Assembly (NCBI GenBank): GCA_035460505.1
Contig: DATHWP010000074.1
Span: forward strand, 1-23,001
DNA length: 23,001 nucleotides
Origin: Methyloradius sp035460505
Lineage (GTDB): Bacteria; Pseudomonadota; Gammaproteobacteria; Burkholderiales; Methylophilaceae
Reading direction: 5' to 3'
Below the pieces are notes generated by a model. That model was not told where the DNA came from. It was given only the letters and a program-made list of their open reading frames with translations, and did not search any database. Positions 1 through 7,819 of the stretch are shown here, in pieces. Made by a program: the position numbers and the translations under genes. Positions within the stretch are counted from its first letter, which is position 1; every line of letters starts with the position of its first letter.

Positions 1-28
1 ATCTCCGGCAAATCAGAGAATCATACAA

Positions 29-57
29 TTGATACTAAGCGCCATTCTCGCTATAGT
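29..57 (+). promoter_or_regulatory. sigma-70-type promoter of the response regulator / msh operon
   Basis: A -35 box TTGATA (29-34) and a -10 box TATAGT (52-57) are separated by exactly 17 bp. Each box matches the consensus at five of six positions. The expected transcription start is near 64, giving a leader of about 60 nt before the ATG at 126. This is the best promoter-like sequence upstream of the long + strand gene run and probably drives the regulator and at least mshM, which is stop-start coupled to it. Bases 1-125 show no coding region on either strand. Confidence 0.65.
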
Positions 58-125
58 AGTGCAATGTATTGTTCGCTGAATTTAACTCTTAATAATCACA
101 ATAATAGTGTTGCTAGGTCTATCTG

Positions 126-1559
126 ATGGCTTCTGCCCAACTTCCCGTATTAATGATTATTGATGATGACCCGCTCATTACCGAGACGCTTCATTTCGTA
201 TTAAGTAAATCGTTTGATGTGTATGTGGCTGAATCACGCACGCAGGCTAAAAGCGTGTTACGTCAATTGGATCAGCCACCCTCCCTTGCTTTAGTAGATT
301 TGGGTTTGCCTCCAGTGCCACATAAGCCAGATGAAGGCTTCAAGATGATTGGCGAACTATTGGCGCATTCGCCCACGATGAAAATATTGGTATTGTCTGG
401 CCAGAACGAAGATGTGAACGTTAAACATGCGTTGGCGCTTGGCGCTGTGGATTTTATTGCCAAGCCTTGTGATGTAGAACGCCTGCAAGGCATTTTGCAA
501 AATGCGCTCAAGTTACAAGACGCTGAGCTTGAAGAAGTCAGTAATCCAACCGAGAATTATGGCCTGCTTGGTGAGAGCGAGCCTATGCAGGCGCTACGCA
601 AGCAAATCAGCCAGTTTGCAGATGCGCCTTTTCCAGTGCTGATTGAAGGTGAGTCTGGGAGCGGTAAAGAGTTGATTGCCAGCTCATTGCACCGCATGAG
701 TCAGCGGTCAAAGCAGCCCTATCTTTCAGTCAATTGCGCAGCCATTTCGCCGATGCTGGCCGAATCCATTTTGTTTGGTCATGGTAAAGGTGCTTTTACG
801 GGCGCAGCGAGCTCACATACTGGTTATTTTGAAGATGCGGGCGAGGGCACGCTATTTCTGGATGAAATCGGTGAGTTGCCGCTTGAACTTCAGGCAAAGT
901 TATTAAGAGTGCTTGAAAATGGCGAATACCAGCGTATAGGCGAGACACAGACGCGCAAAAGCAAAGCGCGTATTGTCGCTGCGACCAATCGTGATCTACG
1001 CGAAGAGGTGCGCTTAGGCAAATTCCGTATCGATCTCTATCACCGCTTGAGTGTGTTTACCATTGATGTGCCTGCACTTAGAACATTAGAGCAAGACCGC
1101 TATTTACTGCTTGAACATTTCAGCCAGTTTTATGCGCGCGAAACTGGGCAAAAACCTTTTACGCTAGATCCCAAAGCCAAGCAGCGCTGGCTGGTGTATC
1201 ACTTTCCTGGCAATGTGCGCGAGTTGCGCAATATCACCATTCGGCTCACGGCTAAATACCCAGGCCAATTGGTCAATGAACAGCAGCTTTCATCAGAACT
1301 GGATTTGATGGAGATTGCTGAGTCTGCTGAGGCGCTGAATATGGCAGACGATAACGCATTGTCTAACCATGCTCACCGACATTTGCAGACGGAAGCCAAT
1401 ATCAACCTAGATCAAGTACTCAAGGCTTGGGAAAAAGCCTATGTGAATGCAGCGCTCAAAGTGACGCATGGAAATTTGAGCCAGGCCGCGAAATTGCTGG
1501 GCATCAACCGAACGACCTTATACAGCCGCATCCAGATTCAGGAAGAGTATAAGGAATAA
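126..1559 (+). CDS. sigma-54-dependent response regulator, PrsR-like (REC-AAA+-Fis HTH)
   Basis: This is an NtrC-class activator of 477 aa with a receiver domain, AAA+ core and Fis-type HTH. The receiver (about 7-130) shows the acidic pocket DDD13-15, phospho-acceptor D58 in VDLGLPP and K113. The AAA+ domain (about 145-385) has Walker A GESGSGKE 175-182, the sigma-54-contacting GAFTGA at 222-227, Walker B GTLFLDE 241-247 and the PGNVRELRN sensor-2 block at 361-369. The C-terminal HTH (about 430-470) ends in NRTTLYSRI. The VDLGLPP and EGF segments of the receiver resemble the PEP-CTERM regulator PrsR. All motifs needed for phosphorylation, ATP hydrolysis and sigma-54 contact are intact. The start is supported by a weak AGG at 115-117. 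The stop overlaps the mshM start in TAATG. No histidine kinase lies nearby, so the partner must be elsewhere. Its target genes are inferred to be pilus-related from position only. Confidence 0.88.
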   Translation: MASAQLPVLMIIDDDPLITETLHFVLSKSFDVYVAESRTQAKSVLRQLDQPPSLALVDLGLPPVPHKPDEGFKMIGELLAHSPTMKILVLSGQNEDVNVKHALALGAVDFIAKPCDVERLQGILQNALKLQDAELEEVSNPTENYGLLGESEPMQALRKQISQFADAPFPVLIEGESGSGKELIASSLHRMSQRSKQPYLSVNCAAISPMLAESILFGHGKGAFTGAASSHTGYFEDAGEGTLFLDEIGELPLELQAKLLRVLENGEYQRIGETQTRKSKARIVAATNRDLREEVRLGKFRIDLYHRLSVFTIDVPALRTLEQDRYLLLEHFSQFYARETGQKPFTLDPKAKQRWLVYHFPGNVRELRNITIRLTAKYPGQLVNEQQLSSELDLMEIAESAEALNMADDNALSNHAHRHLQTEANINLDQVLKAWEKAYVNAALKVTHGNLSQAAKLLGINRTTLYSRIQIQEEYKE

Positions 1560-2956
1560 TGTATTACGCCCATTTTGGCTTGAAAGAGCCACCCTTCAAA
1601 ATTACTCCGAATACGGAGTTTTTCTTTTCCGGGGGTAACCGCGGCGCAGTTCTTGATGCGCTTATTTATGCTATTAATTCTGGCGAAGGTATCATTAAAG
1701 TGGTCGGTGAAGTCGGCAGCGGCAAAACCATGCTTTGCCGCATGCTGCAAACTTTGCTGCCAGAAAAAGTTGAGACGGTTTACTTGGCTAATCCAAGCGT
1801 TGCGCCAGAAGATGTGCTGCATGCAATCGCGTTTGAATTGCAACTCAAGCTAACAAAAAATGCAGACCGTCTGCAAGTGATGCAGGTACTGCAAAAATAC
1901 CTGGTTGATCGCCACGCGCAAGGTAAGCAAGTGGTGATTTTTGTCGAAGAAGCGCAAGGCATGCCGATTGCCACGCTGGAAGAAATCCGGCTACTCTCTA
2001 ATCTCGAAACCAAGCACGACAAGCTCTTGCAAATCGTGCTTTTCGGCCAGCCCGAACTGGATGTCAATCTTAACCAGAATCAGATTCGCCAGTTGCGCGA
2101 GCGTATTACCCATAGTTTTTATCTAGGCCCATTAGATCAAGCATCTATCGACGAGTATTTGATTTTTCGATTACGTTCAGCTGGCTATTTCGGCCCACAT
2201 TTGTTTTCAAAGTCAGCGGTTAAACTGCTCTCGAAAGCTGCTGAAGGCTTGGTGCGCCGCGTGAATATTCTTGCTGACAAGGCGTTGCTTGCAACCTTTG
2301 CTGCTAATGCTTACCAAGTAACGCCTAAACATGTGCGAGCTGCTATTAAAGACAGTGAATTTGGGGCTAACTTTTATCAACGGGCTAAACATCGTTGGTT
2401 AATTGCTTTGGCCGTAGTTTTAATCGTTGTCGTACTTGCAGCATTCTTTTTCGTGCAATTTAAAACTAATAACAAGCCAGTGTCGCAACCAGCAGCGGTA
2501 GAGAACCAGATACCACAGGCCAAAGTGGAACTGCCACAACAAGCCGTGAATGCTGCCGTAGCCACCATTGAGCCGCAAAAAGCAGTAGAAACTTCCCAGC
2601 CTGCACCTACCGCCGCTGACCCCAGTGACATTCTTGATAGCCGCTTAGTCGCCACGCTAGACTGGCTCAAGCAGCAACCTGAAAGCACCGTCAGTATTCA
2701 AATCATGGGCGGCACGAGTGACGAGCAGCTCAGAACCCATTTGCAGTTGCTCAGTACCCAACTAGAGTTGGATAATATCTACGTATTTCGCACCAAAGTC
2801 AGCAATCGTCCATTTCTCACCGTGCTTTATGGCAGCTACCCAAATCGAGAAGAAGCGCAACGCGCGATACAAAAATTACCGCTCGCTTTAAAAATTAACC
2901 ATCCCCAACTCAGAACAGTGGGTGGAATTTTGAAAGAAACAAAACAATTTCAATGA
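1559..2956 (+). CDS. mshM: MshM/ExeA-like AAA ATPase with C-terminal SPOR-like domain
   Basis: The protein has 465 aa. The N-terminal ATPase half (1-270) is of the ExeA/GspA/MshM type: it starts MYYAHFGLKEPPF and has Walker A GEVGSGKT 50-57 and a Walker B-like VVIFVEEAQ 125-133 (E130/E131 where IDEAQ is usual). A sensor block FGQPELD follows at 162-168. One membrane segment (about 280-299) leads to a Pro/Gln/Ala-rich linker (about 303-355). A C-terminal domain (about 365-462) reads like a SPOR fold (SIQIMGG, IYVFRTK, LTVLYGSYPNREEAQ), which in known proteins binds peptidoglycan stripped of stem peptides. The cytoplasmic-ATPase/periplasmic-peptidoglycan layout matches ExeA-type proteins that help a secretin pass the wall. 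Classical MshM proteins are shorter (about 280 aa). The start shares TAATG with the regulator stop, and AAGGA lies just upstream. DamX-like or GspA proteins are alternatives, but the mshL neighbour favours MshM. Confidence 0.85.
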   Translation: MYYAHFGLKEPPFKITPNTEFFFSGGNRGAVLDALIYAINSGEGIIKVVGEVGSGKTMLCRMLQTLLPEKVETVYLANPSVAPEDVLHAIAFELQLKLTKNADRLQVMQVLQKYLVDRHAQGKQVVIFVEEAQGMPIATLEEIRLLSNLETKHDKLLQIVLFGQPELDVNLNQNQIRQLRERITHSFYLGPLDQASIDEYLIFRLRSAGYFGPHLFSKSAVKLLSKAAEGLVRRVNILADKALLATFAANAYQVTPKHVRAAIKDSEFGANFYQRAKHRWLIALAVVLIVVVLAAFFFVQFKTNNKPVSQPAAVENQIPQAKVELPQQAVNAAVATIEPQKAVETSQPAPTAADPSDILDSRLVATLDWLKQQPESTVSIQIMGGTSDEQLRTHLQLLSTQLELDNIYVFRTKVSNRPFLTVLYGSYPNREEAQRAIQKLPLALKINHPQLRTVGGILKETKQFQ

Positions 2957-3014
2957 GTTGATATTGCAATCTAAAGCCGCTTGTGCGATAACTCATAAGA
3001 AAAACGAACTTATC

Positions 3015-3020
3015 GGGGGA
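3015..3020 (+). promoter_or_regulatory. ribosome binding site deciding the mshL start
   Basis: GGGGGA at 3015-3020 is a strong purine-rich site. It is 9 nt from the GTG at 3030 and 15 nt from the in-frame ATG at 3036, so spacing favours the GTG. A small inverted repeat, ATAAG/CTTAT (2995-2999 and 3009-3013, 9-nt loop), lies directly upstream. The mshM-mshL gap (2957-3029) is the widest early in the cluster but holds no convincing promoter. Confidence 0.5.
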
Positions 3021-3029
3021 TGGTACTAA

Positions 3030-4874
3030 GTGCGTATGAAAAACCTATCTAATATTTTGCTATTAGCGCTGATTGGCGCTGGTTTTGCGGGCTGTGCACA
3101 TCAGTCCACTGTTACGCCATCCAATGGCCACATAGACGGCCAATCAAATCCATCCCAGCCTAGTCAAACCACCATTGCTGACATACCCAAACCTGTTAAA
3201 ACACCAGCTTATTTGCCGCCTCCAAAAGCCAAAGCTAAAGAGCAAACCTACAGCGTAGTGGTCAATGATGTGCCTGTGAAAGAAATCTTGTTTGCGCTGG
3301 CACGAGAGAGCAAGCTCAATGTGGATATTAATTCTGGCGTGCAAGGTCGCGTTACGCTCAACGCTGTTGACCAAACCCTGCCAGCCATTCTTGAGCGTTT
3401 ATCCAAACAGGTTGATTTGACTTACAAAATTGAAAACAACGTACTATACATAGGCCCCGATTTGCCTGTGCTTCGCACTTACAAAGTTGATTACGTTAAT
3501 ATGTCGAGAGACACGACAGGCTTTATTGGCGTAGCTGCAGAGATTTCTGGTACAGGTAGAAGTGCCTCTACAGGCACTTCCGGAAGCTCAACCAGCACCG
3601 GCAGCTCTAGTAGCAGTTCTGGCGGAGCAAGTAATAGTTCCAGAACCCAGGTGGCCAGTATTTCGCAAAATCACTTCTGGGCTTCACTGATTCAAAACAT
3701 CAAGGATATTCTGGCTGAAACAGACAAGGAAGTGATCATCTCACGTGGCGATGGTGGCGACCAGGTGGAAGCGTCAACTGCGACTGCCCAAGCCCCATCT
3801 GCTGACGGGTCAAATCCATCCGATAAAACTAATATTACCGTCAACCTTAAACCCACAGCGCAGGACCGTGAAGCTGCACGTACTGAGTATAAAACGCTAT
3901 TCGCTGCCACCGTAATTGCCAATCAGGAAGCCGGTATTATCAGCGTCCGTGGTACCAGCAAACAACATGAAAAAGTTCAGGAATTTCTGGATAAAGTCAT
4001 GTCCAGTGCTAAACGCCAGGTTTTGATTGAAGCCACAATAGTAGAGGTGCGCTTGAATGATGGTTACCAGGCAGGCATAGACTGGAGCCGTTTGAATAAT
4101 GCAGGTGCTGGTGGTGTAACCATACAGGAAAGCCTGACACCCTTGATTAGTTCCAGCGCAAGTAACACTGCTGCTAGCGCAGGTCTGGTAGCGGGCTTCG
4201 TCAATGGGGCAAGGAACTTCAGCGCTTCCATCAGCCTGCTGCAACAATTTGGTGATACAAAGGTATTATCCAGCCCTAAGCTCATGGTGTTGAATAACCA
4301 GACGGCTGTTTTGAAAGTGGTGGATAACCTGGTTTATTTCACTATCCAGTCACAGATTTCCCAAGGTAGCGTGCTTGGTGGTGCAAACCTGCAATCTGTA
4401 ACCACAACGGCGAATACTGTGCCGGTTGGAGTTGTGATGAGCGTGACGCCACAAATCAATGATACTGGTGAAGTGAATATCAATGTGCGGCCAACCATAT
4501 CCAGCTTGATAAGATATGTTCCAGACCCTAATCCGCAAATTGTTGGTGTTGTGAATCAGGGTATCCCGGAGATTCAGGTACGCGAGATGGAATCTATGCT
4601 GCAAATCAACAGTGGCAATACGGCAGTACTTGGTGGCCTGATGCAAGATCAAATCCAGCGGAATACAGATAAAGTGCCAGGCCTGTCAAATATCCCTGGT
4701 CTTGGTCGTCTATTTACTGCACGTAATGACACCAGCAGAAAAACTGAATTAGTGATTTTCTTACGGCCAACTGTCATCAAGAACGCATCTCTAGAGAGCG
4801 ATGAGTTAAAAACATACAAACAATATCTGCCAGAGTCTCAGCTTGAGAAAAAGCTCGACGGTAACGGTTACTAA
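3030..4874 (+). CDS. mshL: MshL-type secretin lipoprotein
   Basis: This outer-membrane secretin (614 aa) should form the exit pore of the pilus. The N-terminus is a lipoprotein signal (hydrophobic 8-20) with lipobox FAGC and Cys22. Residue +2 is Ala, compatible with outer-membrane sorting. An STN-like domain (about 73-145; VVVNDVPVKEILFALA) is followed by a Ser/Gly/Thr-only stretch at about 172-205. A secretin N-domain follows (RTEYKTLFAATV to about 328). The C-terminal secretin domain (about 330-595) carries the signature VLSSPKLMVLNNQTA at 412-426 and ends in the GGLMQDQ and PGLSNIPGLGRLF motifs. Start GTG 3030 is chosen from ribosome-site spacing; ATG 3036 would lose only two residues. The gene sits between mshM and mshN as in the Vibrio MSHA cluster. 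PilQ or GspD are less likely because the neighbours are Msh-type. Confidence 0.92.
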   Translation: MRMKNLSNILLLALIGAGFAGCAHQSTVTPSNGHIDGQSNPSQPSQTTIADIPKPVKTPAYLPPPKAKAKEQTYSVVVNDVPVKEILFALARESKLNVDINSGVQGRVTLNAVDQTLPAILERLSKQVDLTYKIENNVLYIGPDLPVLRTYKVDYVNMSRDTTGFIGVAAEISGTGRSASTGTSGSSTSTGSSSSSSGGASNSSRTQVASISQNHFWASLIQNIKDILAETDKEVIISRGDGGDQVEASTATAQAPSADGSNPSDKTNITVNLKPTAQDREAARTEYKTLFAATVIANQEAGIISVRGTSKQHEKVQEFLDKVMSSAKRQVLIEATIVEVRLNDGYQAGIDWSRLNNAGAGGVTIQESLTPLISSSASNTAASAGLVAGFVNGARNFSASISLLQQFGDTKVLSSPKLMVLNNQTAVLKVVDNLVYFTIQSQISQGSVLGGANLQSVTTTANTVPVGVVMSVTPQINDTGEVNINVRPTISSLIRYVPDPNPQIVGVVNQGIPEIQVREMESMLQINSGNTAVLGGLMQDQIQRNTDKVPGLSNIPGLGRLFTARNDTSRKTELVIFLRPTVIKNASLESDELKTYKQYLPESQLEKKLDGNGY

Positions 4875-4880
4875 ACAGCA

Positions 4881-6065
4881 ATGAGTCTGCTGATTAAAGC
4901 GCTGGAAAAGGCGGAGAAAGGGAAATCTGGCGATGCTAAAAATGCATCTTCAGAAACCCATCCGCAGCCAACGCCTATCTTGCCAGTAGATGAGCTTTCT
5001 CTTGAGCCTTTGTTTGCTGATGCTGGCCTGACGTCTCAAAAAAAACAGCCCGAGTTTGAGAGCAAAAACGCTAAACAACAAGCAGCCGCAGAGGTGTTCG
5101 CTGCTAAAAATTCAGCCAATCAAACTTCTAAGATGGTGTTGGTAGTTGCGGGCTTGAGCATTGCACTATTGCTGTTGATAGGGTTTAAGTTTTACAGTTA
5201 TTTGCAGTCTTTGAACCAGCCTGAAGTGGTGATTGCCAAAGTAGCTGAACCAATCTCTCCTGTTTCTAAAGGTGTCATTGCGCCACAGAGTCAGACATTA
5301 GAAAGCTCAATACCAGCGAACGGAATTAACAAAGAAGCGCATGTTGATGAAGTCGCTACGAATGATAAACAAGACTTAGGCCCAGTTGAAAAACCTAAAC
5401 TACCAGCGCAGAAACCACCATCACAAGCACTTGTATTTGGCACACCAGTAGAAAAGTCAGCTGATACTGATGTCAAAATCACTCGTAGCGCGCCTGCTAA
5501 CGTAGTAAGCCCAGCGTTGCTTTCGGCTTATCAGGCCTTTATGAATGGGGATGATGCAACAGCACAACGTAACTATCGCCAAGTATTGCAGTCCGATATT
5601 CGCAATACAGATGCTTTGCTTGGCATGGCTGCAATCGCGGCGCGCCAAGGACGTAATGACGATGCTGCGGGCTGGTATGGCAAGGTGCTGGAAGTTGAGC
5701 CAAGAAATACGGTGGCTTTGTCAGCATTGGCTGCCAATACAAGCCAAGCTGATCCTGTCGCTACAGAGTCGCGCATTAAAAATTTAATCGCCCAGCAGCC
5801 AGAAGCCGCCTACCTGCGTGAAGCGCTGGGCAATTTGTACGCAGATAAAGGCCAATGGCCAGCCGCGCAGCAAGCTTATTTTGATGCGTTTCATCTGGAT
5901 GCGAACAATGCGGAATACGCCTTTAATCTGGCGGTGAGTCTTGACCAATTGGGCAAGCCTAATCTGGCGTTGGATTACTACAAACGCTCTTTGGGATTGA
6001 TACCTGCATCTGGTGGCAATATAGACCGCGCGCAACTTGAATCACGCATCAAACAACTGCAGTAA
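4881..6065 (+). CDS. mshN: MshN-like TPR protein with one membrane anchor
   Basis: The protein has 394 aa. A short cytoplasmic head starts MSLLIKALEKAEKGK, a basic, helical start seen in MshN-like proteins. A Pro/Glu-rich stretch leads to one membrane helix at about 85-104. A long Pro/Ala/Lys-rich periplasmic linker (about 110-205) follows. The C-terminal part (about 210-392) is made of TPR-type helix pairs (ALLSAYQAFMNGD, ALLGMAAIAARQG, LREALGNLYADKG, AEYAFNLAVSLDQLG). TPR proteins of this position are thought to support secretin or pilus assembly by protein-protein contact; no enzymatic motif is visible. The start lies 6 bp after the mshL stop with no clear Shine-Dalgarno, suggesting translation by coupling. 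Sequence between the anchor and TPRs looks weakly constrained. The name rests mainly on order (mshM-L-N-E-G) and architecture. Confidence 0.75.
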   Translation: MSLLIKALEKAEKGKSGDAKNASSETHPQPTPILPVDELSLEPLFADAGLTSQKKQPEFESKNAKQQAAAEVFAAKNSANQTSKMVLVVAGLSIALLLLIGFKFYSYLQSLNQPEVVIAKVAEPISPVSKGVIAPQSQTLESSIPANGINKEAHVDEVATNDKQDLGPVEKPKLPAQKPPSQALVFGTPVEKSADTDVKITRSAPANVVSPALLSAYQAFMNGDDATAQRNYRQVLQSDIRNTDALLGMAAIAARQGRNDDAAGWYGKVLEVEPRNTVALSALAANTSQADPVATESRIKNLIAQQPEAAYLREALGNLYADKGQWPAAQQAYFDAFHLDANNAEYAFNLAVSLDQLGKPNLALDYYKRSLGLIPASGGNIDRAQLESRIKQLQ

Positions 6066-6110
6066 ACTATTTTTTGTAAATCAATCCTAGAGAATTGACC
6101 ACATACTGAC

Positions 6111-7814
6111 ATGGCTGAACAGCGACGAAAATTACGCCTAGGCGAACTGATGGTGCAACAAAGCCTGATCAGTCAGGATCAGTTGCGCATTGCTTTGATG
6201 GAGCAAGACCAAAGTAATATTCCGTTGGGTCGTCAGCTGGTGCGCCTGGGCTTTGTCACCGAGGCCATGGTGCGCGACTTGGTGGCACACACTATTGGTC
6301 AAGAGAGTATCGATCTCACCGTTGTGATTGCCGATGCAGATGCGCTGAAGCTGGTGCCAGAAGACTTTGCGCGTCGTTACCACATATTGCCTATCTCCTA
6401 TGAAGAGCCAACTAAGCAACTCATAGTTGCCATGGCAGACATGTTCAACGTGGTGGCGCTGGATCAGCTGCGTGCGATGTTGGGCGGCCAAATACAGGTT
6501 AAGCCGCTACTGGCGGGTGAAGCCCAGCTTGAAGAATATATCGACCAGTTTTATGGCTACGAGCTGTCGGTAGATGGCATTTTGCGCGAGATTGAAACTG
6601 GTGAAATCGATTACCAGAGTTTGCAGCAAGATGGTGACGAATACACCCAGCCAGTCGTACGCCTTGTCGGTGCCTTGCTCATGGATGCAGTCAAGCGCAA
6701 CGCCTCGGATATCCACTTTGAGCCAGAGTACGCATTTTTGCGCATACGCTATCGTATTGACGGCGTGTTGCAGCAAGTGCGCAGTTTACATAAAACCTTC
6801 TGGCCAGCCATTGTCGTTCGCCTGAAAGTTATCAGCGGTATGGACATCGCCGAAACGCGCGCCCCGCAAGATGGTCGCTTGCAGATCAGTTTATGCGGTC
6901 GGCCAATCGATTTTCGGGTTTCCAGCCATCCCACCATTCATGGCGAGAATTTGGTACTTCGCGTGCTGGATCGTGAAAAATCGATTATTCCGCTAGAGCG
7001 TATGGGTTTGCGTAACACCACGCTGGATGAGCTCAAGCTCATGATGACTCGTCCCGAAGGCATTATGGTGGTGACAGGCCCAACAGGTAGCGGCAAAACG
7101 ACTACGCTATATTCATTGCTCTCGTTCCAGAATACTGAAGCCGTGAATATCATGACGTTGGAAGATCCAGTGGAATATCCCGTGACTATGATGCGCCAGA
7201 CCTCGGTGGCCGAAGTCAATAAACTGGATTTTGCTAACGGTATTCGTTCCATCATGCGGCAAGATCCTGACATTATTCTGGTCGGCGAAATCCGCGATTC
7301 AGATACCGCTACCATGGCCTTCCGTGCCGCGATGACTGGTCACCAAGTATTTAGCACGTTGCACACTAACTCTGCGCTAGGCACATTTCCGCGCTTATTG
7401 GATATAGGCATTTCACCCGACATCATGGCGGGTAATATCATCGGTGTGGTCGCACAGCGCTTGGTGCGTGTGCTGTGCCCGCATTGCAAACAAGCGCATA
7501 CGCCAGATGACGAAGAGCGCAAATTGCTGAACGTAAGAACGCGCGAAGACATCACCATCTATCGTAATGTAGGCTGTAAGCGCTGCACTTATACTGGATA
7601 TCGTGGCCGCATGGCGATTATCGAACTATTGCGTATTGATACTGATATGGACGCTTTGATCGCACGTCGCTCGCACTTGGATGAAATGCGCAAACTGGCG
7701 CTGGATAAAGGCTTTATTACTTTGGCCGATGATGGCGTGCGCCGCATACTTGAAGGCTATACTAGCTTGGCTGAAGTGATGCGTGTGATCGATTTGACCA
7801 GCCGCATCCGTTAA
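6111..7814 (+). CDS. mshE: MshE-type pilus assembly ATPase (GspE/PilB family)
   Basis: This hexameric ATPase (567 aa) should power pilus extension at the cytoplasmic face. An MshEN domain (about 1-145) starts with a RLG...L....Q motif; R9 and Q32 stand where the c-di-GMP-contacting Arg and Gln are in known MshEN domains. The second copy (38-61) is weaker, with P38 and T61 at the matching ends. The motor domain has Walker A GPTGSGKT 323-330, Asp box LEDPVEY 350-356, Walker B ILVGEIRD 389-396 and His box HQVFSTLHTN 411-420. Four zinc-type cysteines are present as C456-x2-C459 and C489-x2-C492, typical of GspE/PilB but not of PilT retraction motors. A 45-bp gap follows mshN with no clear ribosome site. 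Product class is certain; the Msh label comes from the MshEN domain and neighbours. Confidence 0.93.
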   Translation: MAEQRRKLRLGELMVQQSLISQDQLRIALMEQDQSNIPLGRQLVRLGFVTEAMVRDLVAHTIGQESIDLTVVIADADALKLVPEDFARRYHILPISYEEPTKQLIVAMADMFNVVALDQLRAMLGGQIQVKPLLAGEAQLEEYIDQFYGYELSVDGILREIETGEIDYQSLQQDGDEYTQPVVRLVGALLMDAVKRNASDIHFEPEYAFLRIRYRIDGVLQQVRSLHKTFWPAIVVRLKVISGMDIAETRAPQDGRLQISLCGRPIDFRVSSHPTIHGENLVLRVLDREKSIIPLERMGLRNTTLDELKLMMTRPEGIMVVTGPTGSGKTTTLYSLLSFQNTEAVNIMTLEDPVEYPVTMMRQTSVAEVNKLDFANGIRSIMRQDPDIILVGEIRDSDTATMAFRAAMTGHQVFSTLHTNSALGTFPRLLDIGISPDIMAGNIIGVVAQRLVRVLCPHCKQAHTPDDEERKLLNVRTREDITIYRNVGCKRCTYTGYRGRMAIIELLRIDTDMDALIARRSHLDEMRKLALDKGFITLADDGVRRILEGYTSLAEVMRVIDLTSRIR

Positions 7815-7819
7815 GCGCC

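Noticed and set aside
272..511. Antisense open frames across msh genes, such as those under the regulator and the secretin
   Set aside because: They have no ribosome sites, no recognisable domains and biased composition expected of shadow frames opposite real genes.
2951..2972. Possible sigma-54 -24/-12 promoter before mshL (TGAG...TTGCA)
   Set aside because: The -12 GC is acceptable, but the -24 position reads TG where GG is required, so the core match fails.
2954..3029. CRISPR or phage-type repeats in intergenic gaps
   Set aside because: No direct repeats with regular spacing are present anywhere in the window; only short isolated inverted repeats are seen.
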